The position numbers and the translations under genes are program-made. This document shows positions 16,750 through 25,085 of a stretch of DNA of 64,000 bases, in pieces; the first letter of the stretch is position 1; each line of letters starts with the position of its first letter. The DNA is from Vibrionales bacterium SWAT-3 (lineage in GTDB: Bacteria; Pseudomonadota; Gammaproteobacteria; Enterobacterales; Vibrionaceae), in assembly GCA_000169995.1 (NCBI GenBank), contig AAZW01000001.1, positions 186,001-250,000 of the forward strand, in the 5' to 3' direction. The notes under the pieces are model-generated. The model ran no database searches and had not been told where the DNA came from. It saw only the letters and a program-made list of their open reading frames with translations.

Positions 16750-18219
16750 GTGTCTAACGACAAGCTGCCAAAAGATGCGGATGGTTTGCAACTCAACTTT
16801 TGTAAAACATTGGCGTGTGACAACTTTGGCTTGAGCGATGCAAAACGCTATGTTTTGCAACACGCGAACCCTAAGCGTCCAGCGATGGTTTGTCGTGAAT
16901 GTGGAGCTTTCCCCCCCTTACTTAACAATCGTGAAGTGTTAAGCGAACTTCATCGCCTGAGACAACTTCACAGCGATGGGCTCCCTGCTTGTCGTAATGA
17001 CGATTGCGATAACTTCGGCTTATCGGTTCATACCCATAAACATCTTTATCATGCCTTCGGCTACAGCGGCGACAGGCAGCGTTATCGATGCAAAGACTGC
17101 CAATCAACGTTTGTTGACAAGTGGTCTGGCTCCAATAAAAAACTCCAGTTTCAAGAGAACCTCATGGGCTTACTGTTCATGGGCTATTCCGTACGTGAAA
17201 TCTGCAGAAAATTAGAGATCAACCCTAAAACTTTCTATGCTCATGTTGACCATATCGCTAGCCGGTGCCGTCGCAAATTAGCGATGATCGATGCACGATG
17301 GGTTAATCATGCCAAAGACTATCAGTTCGCTTCCCATTATCAGCGCTTACAACCACAAAGTATCAACGGAGTGGTTTGGATAGCGACGGGTGAGGCGCAT
17401 TCTGGCTATATCCTTTGCCAACACGTGAATTACTCACAAAATGAAGAGCCATCAGGGAATGTAGATCACAATCCTTATGATGATGTGGCGCGCTTTGTAT
17501 CTAAAGAGCACTCTTCAGAAGCGAATCTTGAACTGCCTCAGCGATCAGACAAACTCAAAGAGCGTATTGAACAGCAATACCAAGTGATTCTGGCAAGAGG
17601 CAATGTTGAAGACCCGATGGGTAACCTCACAACGTTTAGCTACCCTTCGAAAGGGGCGCTCATTCGACCGCCTTATACGTCTTATGCTCACTTCCTGCAT
17701 GTGCTTGAAATGTGTGATGAGAACAAACACGTTGCGATCTATATGCCACAAGATCCATTACTAAGATCTGCCGCCCTGAGCGTATGTTTGCCGCGTATCC
17801 AGAGTCAAAATATTGACCTTATGTATGTAGAAGAAGACGCAGGCTGGCAAGACGATCAAAGTTTTGAAAAGATCGATATCGTTCACATGAGTTGGTGGCG
17901 CGATCGCTGGGCTATTGCCAATCAAGGTAATAAGCAGAAAGGTATCTGCTACCTAACAGGCAGTAATCCCGAGCCAAAACAGTGGTTTAATACCGCATCA
18001 ATTCAACAAACCAAGTTTTATCAAGAGCGTTTTCAGGTGCTTTTTGATAGCTTCATCAATGAGCCAAGACGTAAGCTTCGTCCAGGCGGCATTCTTCCAT
18101 TACTCGACATATTCAGGGCTTGGCACAATCTGTGCTACCAAGATAAGCAAGGACTCACCGCAGCGCAGCGCTTAGGCGTAGCGGAGCACCCATTGACGTT
18201 AAAGCAACTACTTTCATAA
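16750..18219 (+). CDS. Tandem zinc-ribbon/HTH protein resembling a domesticated transposase
   Basis: About 489 residues from the GTG at 16750, which has a GAGGGGGAGA purine tract just upstream. The frame is open to a TTG at 16672, but that part contains a strong hairpin. Two related Cys4 modules stand at the N-terminus: C18-x4-C23 with C48-x2-C51, and C81-x4-C86 with C114-x2-C117, each first pair followed by DNFGL. A helix-turn-helix follows (GYSVREICRKLEINPKTFYAHV, residues ~146-167 by description). The C-terminus (RRKLRPGGILPLLDIFRAWH, then LTAAQRLG) resembles the end of IS-type transposases. I cannot place a convincing DDE triad. No terminal repeats flank it. DNA binding is likely; the role is unknown. 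Confidence 0.7.
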   Translation: MSNDKLPKDADGLQLNFCKTLACDNFGLSDAKRYVLQHANPKRPAMVCRECGAFPPLLNNREVLSELHRLRQLHSDGLPACRNDDCDNFGLSVHTHKHLYHAFGYSGDRQRYRCKDCQSTFVDKWSGSNKKLQFQENLMGLLFMGYSVREICRKLEINPKTFYAHVDHIASRCRRKLAMIDARWVNHAKDYQFASHYQRLQPQSINGVVWIATGEAHSGYILCQHVNYSQNEEPSGNVDHNPYDDVARFVSKEHSSEANLELPQRSDKLKERIEQQYQVILARGNVEDPMGNLTTFSYPSKGALIRPPYTSYAHFLHVLEMCDENKHVAIYMPQDPLLRSAALSVCLPRIQSQNIDLMYVEEDAGWQDDQSFEKIDIVHMSWWRDRWAIANQGNKQKGICYLTGSNPEPKQWFNTASIQQTKFYQERFQVLFDSFINEPRRKLRPGGILPLLDIFRAWHNLCYQDKQGLTAAQRLGVAEHPLTLKQLLS

Positions 18220-18405
18220 AAACAAGCGCTCTAGATAATTATTCGGGAACTCATTGATTTTAAAGTAACAACATGAGGCATCCCCCATAATTGGAAAAGA
18301 TTCATGTTCCTTTAGTGCTCTGAGAAAGATAATTGGTGCTTATCCTAAATCACACTCTTATAATGATTGTGTTATCAATATGTTCGATAATTATGGATCT
18401 AAGCC

Positions 18406-19875
18406 TTGGACAAAAATCAGTACCTTCTTGAAACAGAACTAGAACAACTCAAAACTCGCGTCGACTCTGAACCATTGGTGATCCTTGAGATTGCACAACA
18501 ATGCCTCGTCAGATCCGAACAAGTTCTGTTTGAAGAAGGCGCGATTCAGTCGCTAATGTTGATGGCGAGATGTTGCTGGAACCTAATGGATTACCAAAAA
18601 GGGTTAAAGTACATTAAGGAAGCCTATAAGCGACAAAGCCGCTTAGATACCGATCTTTTTCTGCCCGAAATCCTCCATTTACACGCGCTCCAGTTCTGGG
18701 GACAAGCCAAGTACTATTCTGCACAACAGTTCTGGATCAATGCGTTAGAGCAGTCTGCACTGGTCGATGAAGTCGAAATACAGATCGAATGCCTGATTGG
18801 TCTGGGCAACATCTGGCGAATGACTCACGAATATAAGCTGGCTCGTTCAACACACCAACTCGCGGTTAAAGTGGCAAACAACAGCCGTATTGGTTGGCTT
18901 GAGGGCAAAGCAAGAATCCTTCTCGCATGGGATTACTACCTGCTCAACAACTATGTTGAAATGCTATCGGTGTTAGATGGTGCGGAAGAAGCGTTAAAAG
19001 GGCACAAAGACAACACTTGGCACGCAGAAGTATGGGACTTCAGAGGCTTAGCTCTACTTGGCCTTGAGCGCTTAGACGACGCTGAACGTGCAACAGCCAA
19101 AGCGCACAACTTGGCAGTTGAACACAACCTAGTTTGGATGAAAGCGCACTCGTATATCAGCCGTGCGCGCTTAGAGTTACTCAGAAAAAGACCAGAGCAA
19201 GCCGCGGAACTGCTTAGGCTCGCGGAAGAGTCAGCAAACGAATTTGACAATGGTGAACTGCTCAGTCAGATCTGCTACCAACAATCTTTAGTCGCAGAAG
19301 AAAATCAAGATTTCAAAGCCGCATTAATCGCCTTTAAGAAGTACCGTCAATATTCTATCGGTATGCTTCGAGAACAGACTACTCGTGTTGGTTTAGATAA
19401 AGCGCGCAGCTCCAAACGCCAACTCGAACAGAGAGCGAGAAAGCTCATCAACCGTATTCGTGGCCAACACGAGTATGACCCTGAAAAACATTTCTCTTAT
19501 GTTGTTTCAGAAACCTTTTGGTGGGAGCAGTTAGTCCTGTTCAAAACTGAACTTAAACGCTCAAACCACAGCATCATTATGTTTCAACACGTCGATCCCG
19601 ACTACTTAGATGTTTGTACTGAAATAGCTCACACCTTGTGTAATCAAGATGATTTCATTTCAAGACTCAGTTCAGAGCGTGTTGCTCTCATGCTCTCTGA
19701 AAAAGGCGAAGCTGCAGAGCAAACTTTCAAAACGCTGAGTACCATACTTGATATTTATCCATGGCATAGAAAAGGGTTAAAAGGTTCAAAACCCACCGTC
19801 AGCCTCAATGACATTTTGACGTTCCCATTCACTCTGGAACAACTAGAAGAAGACGATGCCGAGGTAAGAGTTTGA
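18406..19875 (+). CDS. TPR protein with degenerate GGDEF-like C-terminal domain
   Basis: A 489-residue cytoplasmic protein without signal peptide. It starts at a TTG (18406); the nearby ATG at 18393 is out of frame. Residues ~1-330 are helical repeats of the tetratricopeptide type (for example ILHLHALQFWGQAKYYSAQQ and LGLERLDDAERATAKAHNLA). A charged linker leads into a C-terminal ~140-residue region that parallels a GGDEF domain in order (ISRLSSERVALMLSEKG, then PTVSLNDI) but has SSERV where GGDEF/GGEEF should be. It therefore should not make cyclic di-GMP. Its stop overlaps the start of the next gene by one base (TGATG), which encodes a TPR protein with an intact GGEEF. A regulatory partnership is likely. 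Confidence 0.8.
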   Translation: MDKNQYLLETELEQLKTRVDSEPLVILEIAQQCLVRSEQVLFEEGAIQSLMLMARCCWNLMDYQKGLKYIKEAYKRQSRLDTDLFLPEILHLHALQFWGQAKYYSAQQFWINALEQSALVDEVEIQIECLIGLGNIWRMTHEYKLARSTHQLAVKVANNSRIGWLEGKARILLAWDYYLLNNYVEMLSVLDGAEEALKGHKDNTWHAEVWDFRGLALLGLERLDDAERATAKAHNLAVEHNLVWMKAHSYISRARLELLRKRPEQAAELLRLAEESANEFDNGELLSQICYQQSLVAEENQDFKAALIAFKKYRQYSIGMLREQTTRVGLDKARSSKRQLEQRARKLINRIRGQHEYDPEKHFSYVVSETFWWEQLVLFKTELKRSNHSIIMFQHVDPDYLDVCTEIAHTLCNQDDFISRLSSERVALMLSEKGEAAEQTFKTLSTILDIYPWHRKGLKGSKPTVSLNDILTFPFTLEQLEEDDAEVRV

Positions 19876-21455
19876 TGGAAACGCTACTAAGTAAAATCAC
19901 CGATGCCGGTCTAGACCCCTCTTCAGTTTCAGGTGAAGAAGCGATCATATTCTGGAATCATATCCGCCAGCATGTTTCGACAACCAAAACCGAACAAGCG
20001 CACTGCTATATCATCAGTTCGGAATATCGCGCTGAACTGCAGCAAACACAAACCAGTATCGAAGAACTTAGACTGGCACTCAATCTATTAAATTTGCCAA
20101 CAGATATAGAAGATATTCTGACCGTCAAAACCAGCCTAAGTGATCGCTTGGTAGAAGTTGGGGATTATACTTCGGCACTTAATGAGTTCGTTAGCTCATC
20201 ATCCATCGCCGTTGAACATGGCTATATCGATGAATACGTAATGGCAATTCTAGGCATGGGTAACCTGTGTGACGCTTATGGCGACCACAACCGAGCTCTT
20301 CGCTATTACCAGAAAATCAACAGCATTGACCATGCGATAAGTAGTCGCTCACTTCGTCTTAAGTTCAAGCTTCATATGGTTGCGAGCCTAGTGCTACTGA
20401 ATAGGATTACTGCAGCAAGTGACCTGCTCAATGAGTGTGAAGAGCTCAGTATTCTGGTCAGCAACAAACTACTGACTGCTCAGATATTGCTATACCAAGC
20501 AAAAGTGTTGCGTGCAAAGAAGAAGTATCACGAAGCACTGCGTTGCCTGTCTAAGATTCAATACTCTGCTAACAACACGCAAGCAAGTTGGTTAGCAACC
20601 ATGACACGTCTCGAGCTCGCTCACTGTTTAAGTGCAATCGGCAAACAAGAATACGCCAGCATGATCTTGTCGAGTACAGACAAGCGCATGAAGGTTTACT
20701 CATCCCCAGTACTCGCTAAACGATTTTATGATTCGTTAAGCGATGTATGCATGAACCAGGGACGTTTTCAGGAAGCACTGAGCTACGAGAAAAAAGGTTA
20801 TCGAATTGAGACGGATCTAATGAAACAGATCCCAATCAGTGAACTAGGAGCCAGCCAGCTTCGTCGCCTATCGAGATTCGAACTGCAACTTAAGCTCATC
20901 CTCTCTGAACAAGAAAACCGAGAGCTAAAAGAGACAACCGAACAGCACAAAAACGCTGTAGCTCAACTACAACAGGATGTGTTCACCGACCCATTAACCG
21001 GTTTGCACAACCGCCGATGGCTAGATGTGAAGCTAAAAGACATGCTGTTACACGACGCCTCTTTCGCACTCATGGTTGTCGATATTGATCACTTTAAGTC
21101 GATCAATGATGAACTGAGCCACCTAGTGGGTGATAAAGCAATTGTGAGTGTTTCTCAAGAGTTAAGGTCATACTTCAAGTTCCGAGGCGCTTCCTGTGTC
21201 AGATTCGGTGGAGAAGAGTTCCTAGTCATTCTTGAGAATACCGACATGGCAAAAGCAGAAATGCACTCGGAGAATTACCGTGAGCGCATTTTCCAATTTG
21301 GTTGGCATGAAATACTCGGTGAGCGTGGCTTAACAGTCAGTATTGGTATCACACTGCATCGTGAGGGAGAGAATACCCAGCGTACTTTCTATCGAGCAGA
21401 CAAAGCCTTGTATCGTGCACAAGCAAACGGTCGAAACCAAGTCTGCACCGAATAA
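19875..21455 (+). CDS. TPR-GGEEF diguanylate cyclase
   Basis: A 526-residue protein. I use the ATG at 19875, which overlaps the preceding stop codon and implies translational coupling. About 340 residues of TPR-like helices precede a coiled-coil linker (QENRELKETTEQHKNAVAQL) and the GGDEF domain starting at DPLTGLHNRRWL. The active-site loop GGEEF lies at residues 445-449 in RFGGEEFLVIL, and the metal-binding Asp in VVDIDHFKSIND is present. The inhibitory I-site RxxD expected just before the loop is missing (FRGASCVRF instead), so product inhibition may be weak. It condenses two GTP into cyclic di-GMP in the cytoplasm. With no signal peptide or membrane segment, the TPR part is likely to sense a protein partner. 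Confidence 0.92.
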   Translation: METLLSKITDAGLDPSSVSGEEAIIFWNHIRQHVSTTKTEQAHCYIISSEYRAELQQTQTSIEELRLALNLLNLPTDIEDILTVKTSLSDRLVEVGDYTSALNEFVSSSSIAVEHGYIDEYVMAILGMGNLCDAYGDHNRALRYYQKINSIDHAISSRSLRLKFKLHMVASLVLLNRITAASDLLNECEELSILVSNKLLTAQILLYQAKVLRAKKKYHEALRCLSKIQYSANNTQASWLATMTRLELAHCLSAIGKQEYASMILSSTDKRMKVYSSPVLAKRFYDSLSDVCMNQGRFQEALSYEKKGYRIETDLMKQIPISELGASQLRRLSRFELQLKLILSEQENRELKETTEQHKNAVAQLQQDVFTDPLTGLHNRRWLDVKLKDMLLHDASFALMVVDIDHFKSINDELSHLVGDKAIVSVSQELRSYFKFRGASCVRFGGEEFLVILENTDMAKAEMHSENYRERIFQFGWHEILGERGLTVSIGITLHREGENTQRTFYRADKALYRAQANGRNQVCTE

Positions 21456-21551
21456 CGGGATAGTTAAATTAGTGCCGAACTGCTTTAGCTCGGTACTATC
21501 CAATAGCAAAACAATAACTTACTTCGAGCTTTATCTATTCATTAAAAGACG

Positions 21552-22454
21552 TTATCGATAGAAGAACAAAGATATTCCCCCTACTGCGGCAAGCGTGCCT
21601 ACAAGACTCTGCTTTGAGGCCTTCTCCCCCTTCAACGCATAGATCACCAGAATAAAGACCGGACTGGTCGCTATCAATGTTTGAGCTATCGCGGGATTAG
21701 CATTTTTTAAAGCGATTTGTTGTAACCAAAGCGCGAGAAACGTCCCAACAAAAATGGCGCTGAGTAACCATAGCTTGTCGAGTTTAGTCATCTCCCATAA
21801 ATCCCTTTTGATTGATGAGTAAGGTTTATTCTCAACAAAAGGAATAATCATCATCACCGCAAACACGCCGATTGTCAGACGAATCAACGCCCCCAACAAA
21901 GGTGGGATATCATCAGCAACCAAAGCATAGTGAGAAATGACCACACCTGAAGCTTGGCACACACTCGCTACTAGCCCGTAACCAATGCCACTCCATTGTG
22001 CTTGGTTAGTTGAATCATCACTCACCGAATTAGATGGCTGAAATACCACGAAGGTCACCGCTAGCGTGGTAATGACGACACCGAGCCAACTTTGAAGTGT
22101 CAACGCAGCACCTAAGAACATCAACGCCAGTACACCAGAAAGAGGCGGAGCTAACGACTCAAGCAGCAGTGTCTTATTAGCACCAATTCTTTTCAAAGCA
22201 GCAAAGTAAGCGCTGTCACCAATTGCGATTCCAATAATCCCTGAAATTGCCAATATCCAAAAATGATTAGCACTCAGTTCAAACTCTGGCATTGGGATAA
22301 GCGGCATCACAAGCAGCATCATTACGGAAGCAACCAAACCCTTGATGATATTGAGCTGCATTGCTGAGAAACGATGCCCAAATTGCCCATAAATCCAAGT
22401 TGCACACGCCCACACGATAGCGGCACCGATCGCCGCTATTTCACCTATATACAT
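21552..22454 (-). CDS. EamA/DMT-family inner-membrane transporter
   Basis: A 300-residue protein with about ten hydrophobic helices and the internal two-fold repeat of EamA (DUF6) permeases; the two halves start near residues 1 and 150. The N-terminus MYIGEIAAIGAAIVWACATW and the second-half GIGYGLVASVCQASGVVISHY are typical. Such carriers export or import small metabolites, often amino acids or nucleotide-related compounds, but the substrate cannot be inferred. It is convergent with the diguanylate cyclase gene and separated from it by 96 bp that includes a long imperfect hairpin (21458-21501). Confidence 0.88.
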   Translation of the reverse strand: MYIGEIAAIGAAIVWACATWIYGQFGHRFSAMQLNIIKGLVASVMMLLVMPLIPMPEFELSANHFWILAISGIIGIAIGDSAYFAALKRIGANKTLLLESLAPPLSGVLALMFLGAALTLQSWLGVVITTLAVTFVVFQPSNSVSDDSTNQAQWSGIGYGLVASVCQASGVVISHYALVADDIPPLLGALIRLTIGVFAVMMIIPFVENKPYSSIKRDLWEMTKLDKLWLLSAIFVGTFLALWLQQIALKNANPAIAQTLIATSPVFILVIYALKGEKASKQSLVGTLAAVGGISLFFYR

Positions 22455-22702
22455 TTGTATCTATCCTTGTGGTTTTGTGCATCCCGCATATTTCAACGAT
22501 CACTATTGAGTCAGTATGACAAACAAGATAACAGAAATAACTCAATAAATTAGAGAGTGATTTTATAAGTTCCAATAATGACATCGCTCACATTAGAAGC
22601 AAAAACACATTATTTATAACTCGGTAAATCATTTTGATAACAATTACTTGGATGATAGCGTAGTATATTTATAACTAATATCTAACATCACAAGGATCTG
22701 TT

Positions 22703-23098
22703 ATGTTTTTAGACTACTTTGCGCTCGGTCTACTGATTTTCGTAGCATTAGTCATCTTCTACGGCATCATCGTTATTCACGATATCCCCTATGAAATTGC
22801 GAAAGAACGCAATCATCCTCATCAAGATGCTATTCATGTCTCTGGCTGGGTTAGCCTTTTCACTCTACACACTATCTGGCCGTTTCTTTGGATCTGGGCG
22901 ACATTATGGCGCAAAGATCGTGGATGGGGCTTTGCCAAACTCGAAGAAGAACAGCACGACATTCACCATCGTGTTGATATCTTAATCGACCAAGTGAGCA
23001 CTCTTCAGGAAGAAATCTCACAACTCAAGAAAGCAAAGCCAGAGCAAAGTAAGCAAGATAACGATCAAAATAAAGCTCAAGATCAGGAGGTTAAGTAA
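22703..23098 (+). CDS. DUF3302 inner-membrane protein, YiaW-like
   Basis: A 131-residue protein with two hydrophobic helices (residues ~4-26 and ~49-68) and a charged C-terminal coiled coil (DIHHRVDILIDQVSTLQEEI) ending in a Lys/Gln/Asp-rich tail. It corresponds to E. coli YiaW, which is encoded next to the HlyD-like YiaV. Its stop codon overlaps the start of the HlyD-like gene by one base (TAATG). An AAGGA site precedes the ATG. It probably forms a membrane complex with its neighbour; the transported substance is unknown. Confidence 0.85.
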   Translation: MFLDYFALGLLIFVALVIFYGIIVIHDIPYEIAKERNHPHQDAIHVSGWVSLFTLHTIWPFLWIWATLWRKDRGWGFAKLEEEQHDIHHRVDILIDQVSTLQEEISQLKKAKPEQSKQDNDQNKAQDQEVK

Positions 23099-24228
23099 TG
23101 GATTTACTGCTGATAATGACCTATGCGGCACTGTGTATCACCATTTTTAAGGTGTTCAACATTCCGCTAAATAAATGGACTGTCCCTACCGCTGTTCTTG
23201 GCGGTGTGATCATCATCGGTACTTTGATCTTACTGATGAACTACAACCACCCTTTCACTCAGATTGGTAACCAAGTTTACTCAACAACGCCTATCGTTTC
23301 AGGGGTTAGAGGTAAAGTAATTGAAGTGCCAGTAGAGGCAAATAAGCCTCTGAAAAAGGGCGATATCCTCTTTAAAATCGATCCTATTCCGTTCGAGGCT
23401 GAAGTCGCAAGATTAGAGGCGAAAGTAAAGGAAGCAAGCCAAGGCGCGCTAGGAATGGAATCTGACGTTGCTGAAGCTGAAGCAGCAAGAATCAAAGCCA
23501 TTGCTGAGAGAGACAAAGCCCAACGTGAATTCTCTCGTTACAAACGCGGTTACGACAGTGGTGCCTTTACTGAGCAACAATTGGATACTCGCAGACAAGC
23601 TTATAAAGCATCAGAAGCTGCCGTTAAAGTGGCAGATGCAACGCTAGAAAGAGCAAAAATTGCTTTGGATTCTGAGATCGGTGGCGAGAACACAGCAGTG
23701 TTAAGCCTATTAGCTGAATTGCGTAAAGCTCAGTTTGACTTAGAGCAGACTGTCGTCCGAGCGCCTACTGATGGCTACGTGACTCAATTAGCACTGCGCC
23801 CGGGTGTTATGGCAGTACCACTGCCACTTGCTCCGGTGATGACCTTTGTTCACACAGAAGACCAGTTCTACACTGCAGCCTTTAGACAAAATTCTTTGCA
23901 GCGCTTACAACCAGGCTACGAAGCAGAGTTCCTGTTTAGAGCATTACCAGGCAAAGTATTCAAAGGACGCATCGAAGAAGTGATTCCAGCTATCGGTGAG
24001 AGCCAATTCCAAGCGAGAGGTGCGCTACTGGGTACAGAGGCATTACGTACTAGTGGCCGTGTGTTTGTTAAATTGACCATTACTGATGACCTGTCTGATT
24101 TCCACTTACCTATGGGTACAGCAGTAGAAGTTGCAGTTTATTCAGATAGCTTCACTCACGTATCTATCATGCGTAAAGTACTTATCCGTATGAAGAGTTG
24201 GCAAAACTACCTATACCTAGACCACTAA
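23098..24228 (+). CDS. HlyD-family membrane fusion protein, YiaV/YibH-like
   Basis: A 376-residue periplasmic adaptor anchored by an N-terminal transmembrane segment (about residues 20-45). The two halves of the biotinyl/lipoyl-like domain flank a coiled-coil hairpin: VSGVRGKVIEVPVEANKPLKKGD near residue 65, then the helical region rich in Ala and Glu (~95-200), then TVVRAPTDGYVTQLALRPG (~215-235). A beta-barrel region follows. Family members link an inner-membrane pump to the outer membrane. Here no ATPase or permease is adjacent except the small DUF3302 protein, the same arrangement as E. coli yiaWV. An intrinsic terminator follows the gene. Confidence 0.88.
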   Translation: MDLLLIMTYAALCITIFKVFNIPLNKWTVPTAVLGGVIIIGTLILLMNYNHPFTQIGNQVYSTTPIVSGVRGKVIEVPVEANKPLKKGDILFKIDPIPFEAEVARLEAKVKEASQGALGMESDVAEAEAARIKAIAERDKAQREFSRYKRGYDSGAFTEQQLDTRRQAYKASEAAVKVADATLERAKIALDSEIGGENTAVLSLLAELRKAQFDLEQTVVRAPTDGYVTQLALRPGVMAVPLPLAPVMTFVHTEDQFYTAAFRQNSLQRLQPGYEAEFLFRALPGKVFKGRIEEVIPAIGESQFQARGALLGTEALRTSGRVFVKLTITDDLSDFHLPMGTAVEVAVYSDSFTHVSIMRKVLIRMKSWQNYLYLDH

Positions 24229-24280
24229 GCCAGGTATAGGTTGGTCAAGAACTGAGTTAACACACTGTTAATGTGAATGA

Positions 24281-24307
24281 AAAAGCCAGACCTACTCTGG
24301 CTTTTTT
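24281..24307 (+). terminator. Intrinsic terminator after the yiaWV-like pair
   Basis: The stem aaaagccaga/tctggctttt is followed by a T run (24301-24307), about 50 bp after the stop codon of the HlyD-family gene. Confidence 0.88.
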
Positions 24308-24413
24308 GTTGCTTGATTAACCATAAACCACGGCTTTTTACATCATATAAACGTATCTGGATGGAATTTTAGACATCTAGACACTTACCTTTCCTTATGG
24401 AAGGGTTCTACTG

Positions 24414-24419
24414 TATAAT
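24414..24419 (+). promoter_or_regulatory. Candidate -10 element of the ECF transporter operon
   Basis: A perfect tataat lies 112 bp before the ATG of the S component. The -35 position is weak (ttcctt at 17 bp spacing), so an activator may be needed. The leader between them is AT-rich with one short hairpin (atctcgatgagat). I recognise no riboswitch class. Confidence 0.45.
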
Positions 24420-24530
24420 GCGCGCCTTATTTTTTATATTTGCCTAAAAAACGATCTCGATGAGATACCTACTAAAAATGGCGAATATACGTTCTTTGTT
24501 ATTTTTATCTTTCAGTATTTGAGGTTACCT

Positions 24531-25079
24531 ATGAACTTTTCAGCTAAAACAGTGGTTGTCATTGCCATTGGTGCAGCACTGTATGGCATTGGTGGTTTAC
24601 CTATGTTTGGTGTCCCAGTATTCGCTAATACAACATTAAAACCAGCAATGGCGGTGTTAGCACTGTTTTCTGTTTTGTTCGGCCCAATCGTAGGCTTTTT
24701 GGTCGGCTTCATTGGTCACTGGGTAACAGACCTGTTTGCTGGTTGGGGCGTTTGGTTAACTTGGGTACTAGGCTCAGGTATTGTGGGTATGATCATCGGT
24801 TTATTCCCGATGTTGACCAAAAATCGCCTTCAGCAAGGTGAGTTGCCGATGAAGGACTTCGCGCTGTTTGTGATACTTGCGCTTGCCGGTAATGTGGTCG
24901 GTTACGGCTGCTCCGCATTCCTAGATACCATCCTTTATGCAGAACCGTTTACCAAAGTCTTCACTCAACTGTCTATCATTGCAGCGGGTAACACCGTTCT
25001 GATCGCTGTTGTTGGCTTGCTGATCCTTAAATCAGTCGCTAAACGCAACAAACAAAGCCGTAACCTGACTGAGGCATAA
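24531..25079 (+). CDS. ECF transporter S component, UPF0397 family
   Basis: A 182-residue membrane protein, started at ATG 24531 behind GAGG; a TTG 12 bases earlier is part of the ribosome binding site. It has five to six hydrophobic helices and the family pattern of an N-terminal [16 protein letters not shown], a [22 protein letters not shown] segment and a Cys/Gly-rich fourth helix. S components bind the vitamin or metal substrate within the membrane. UPF0397 members are regularly encoded with the ATPases and T component, as here, but their substrate is not firmly known. The gene is first of a three-gene operon, 6 bp before the ATPase gene. Confidence 0.85.
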   Translation: MNFSAKTVVVIAIGAALYGIGGLPMFGVPVFANTTLKPAMAVLALFSVLFGPIVGFLVGFIGHWVTDLFAGWGVWLTWVLGSGIVGMIIGLFPMLTKNRLQQGELPMKDFALFVILALAGNVVGYGCSAFLDTILYAEPFTKVFTQLSIIAAGNTVLIAVVGLLILKSVAKRNKQSRNLTEA

Positions 25080-25085
25080 GCGATA

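Noticed and set aside
24420..24530. Riboswitch in the leader of the ECF transporter
   Set aside because: Only one five-base-pair hairpin is evident, and none of the conserved riboswitch cores I know of can be seen.
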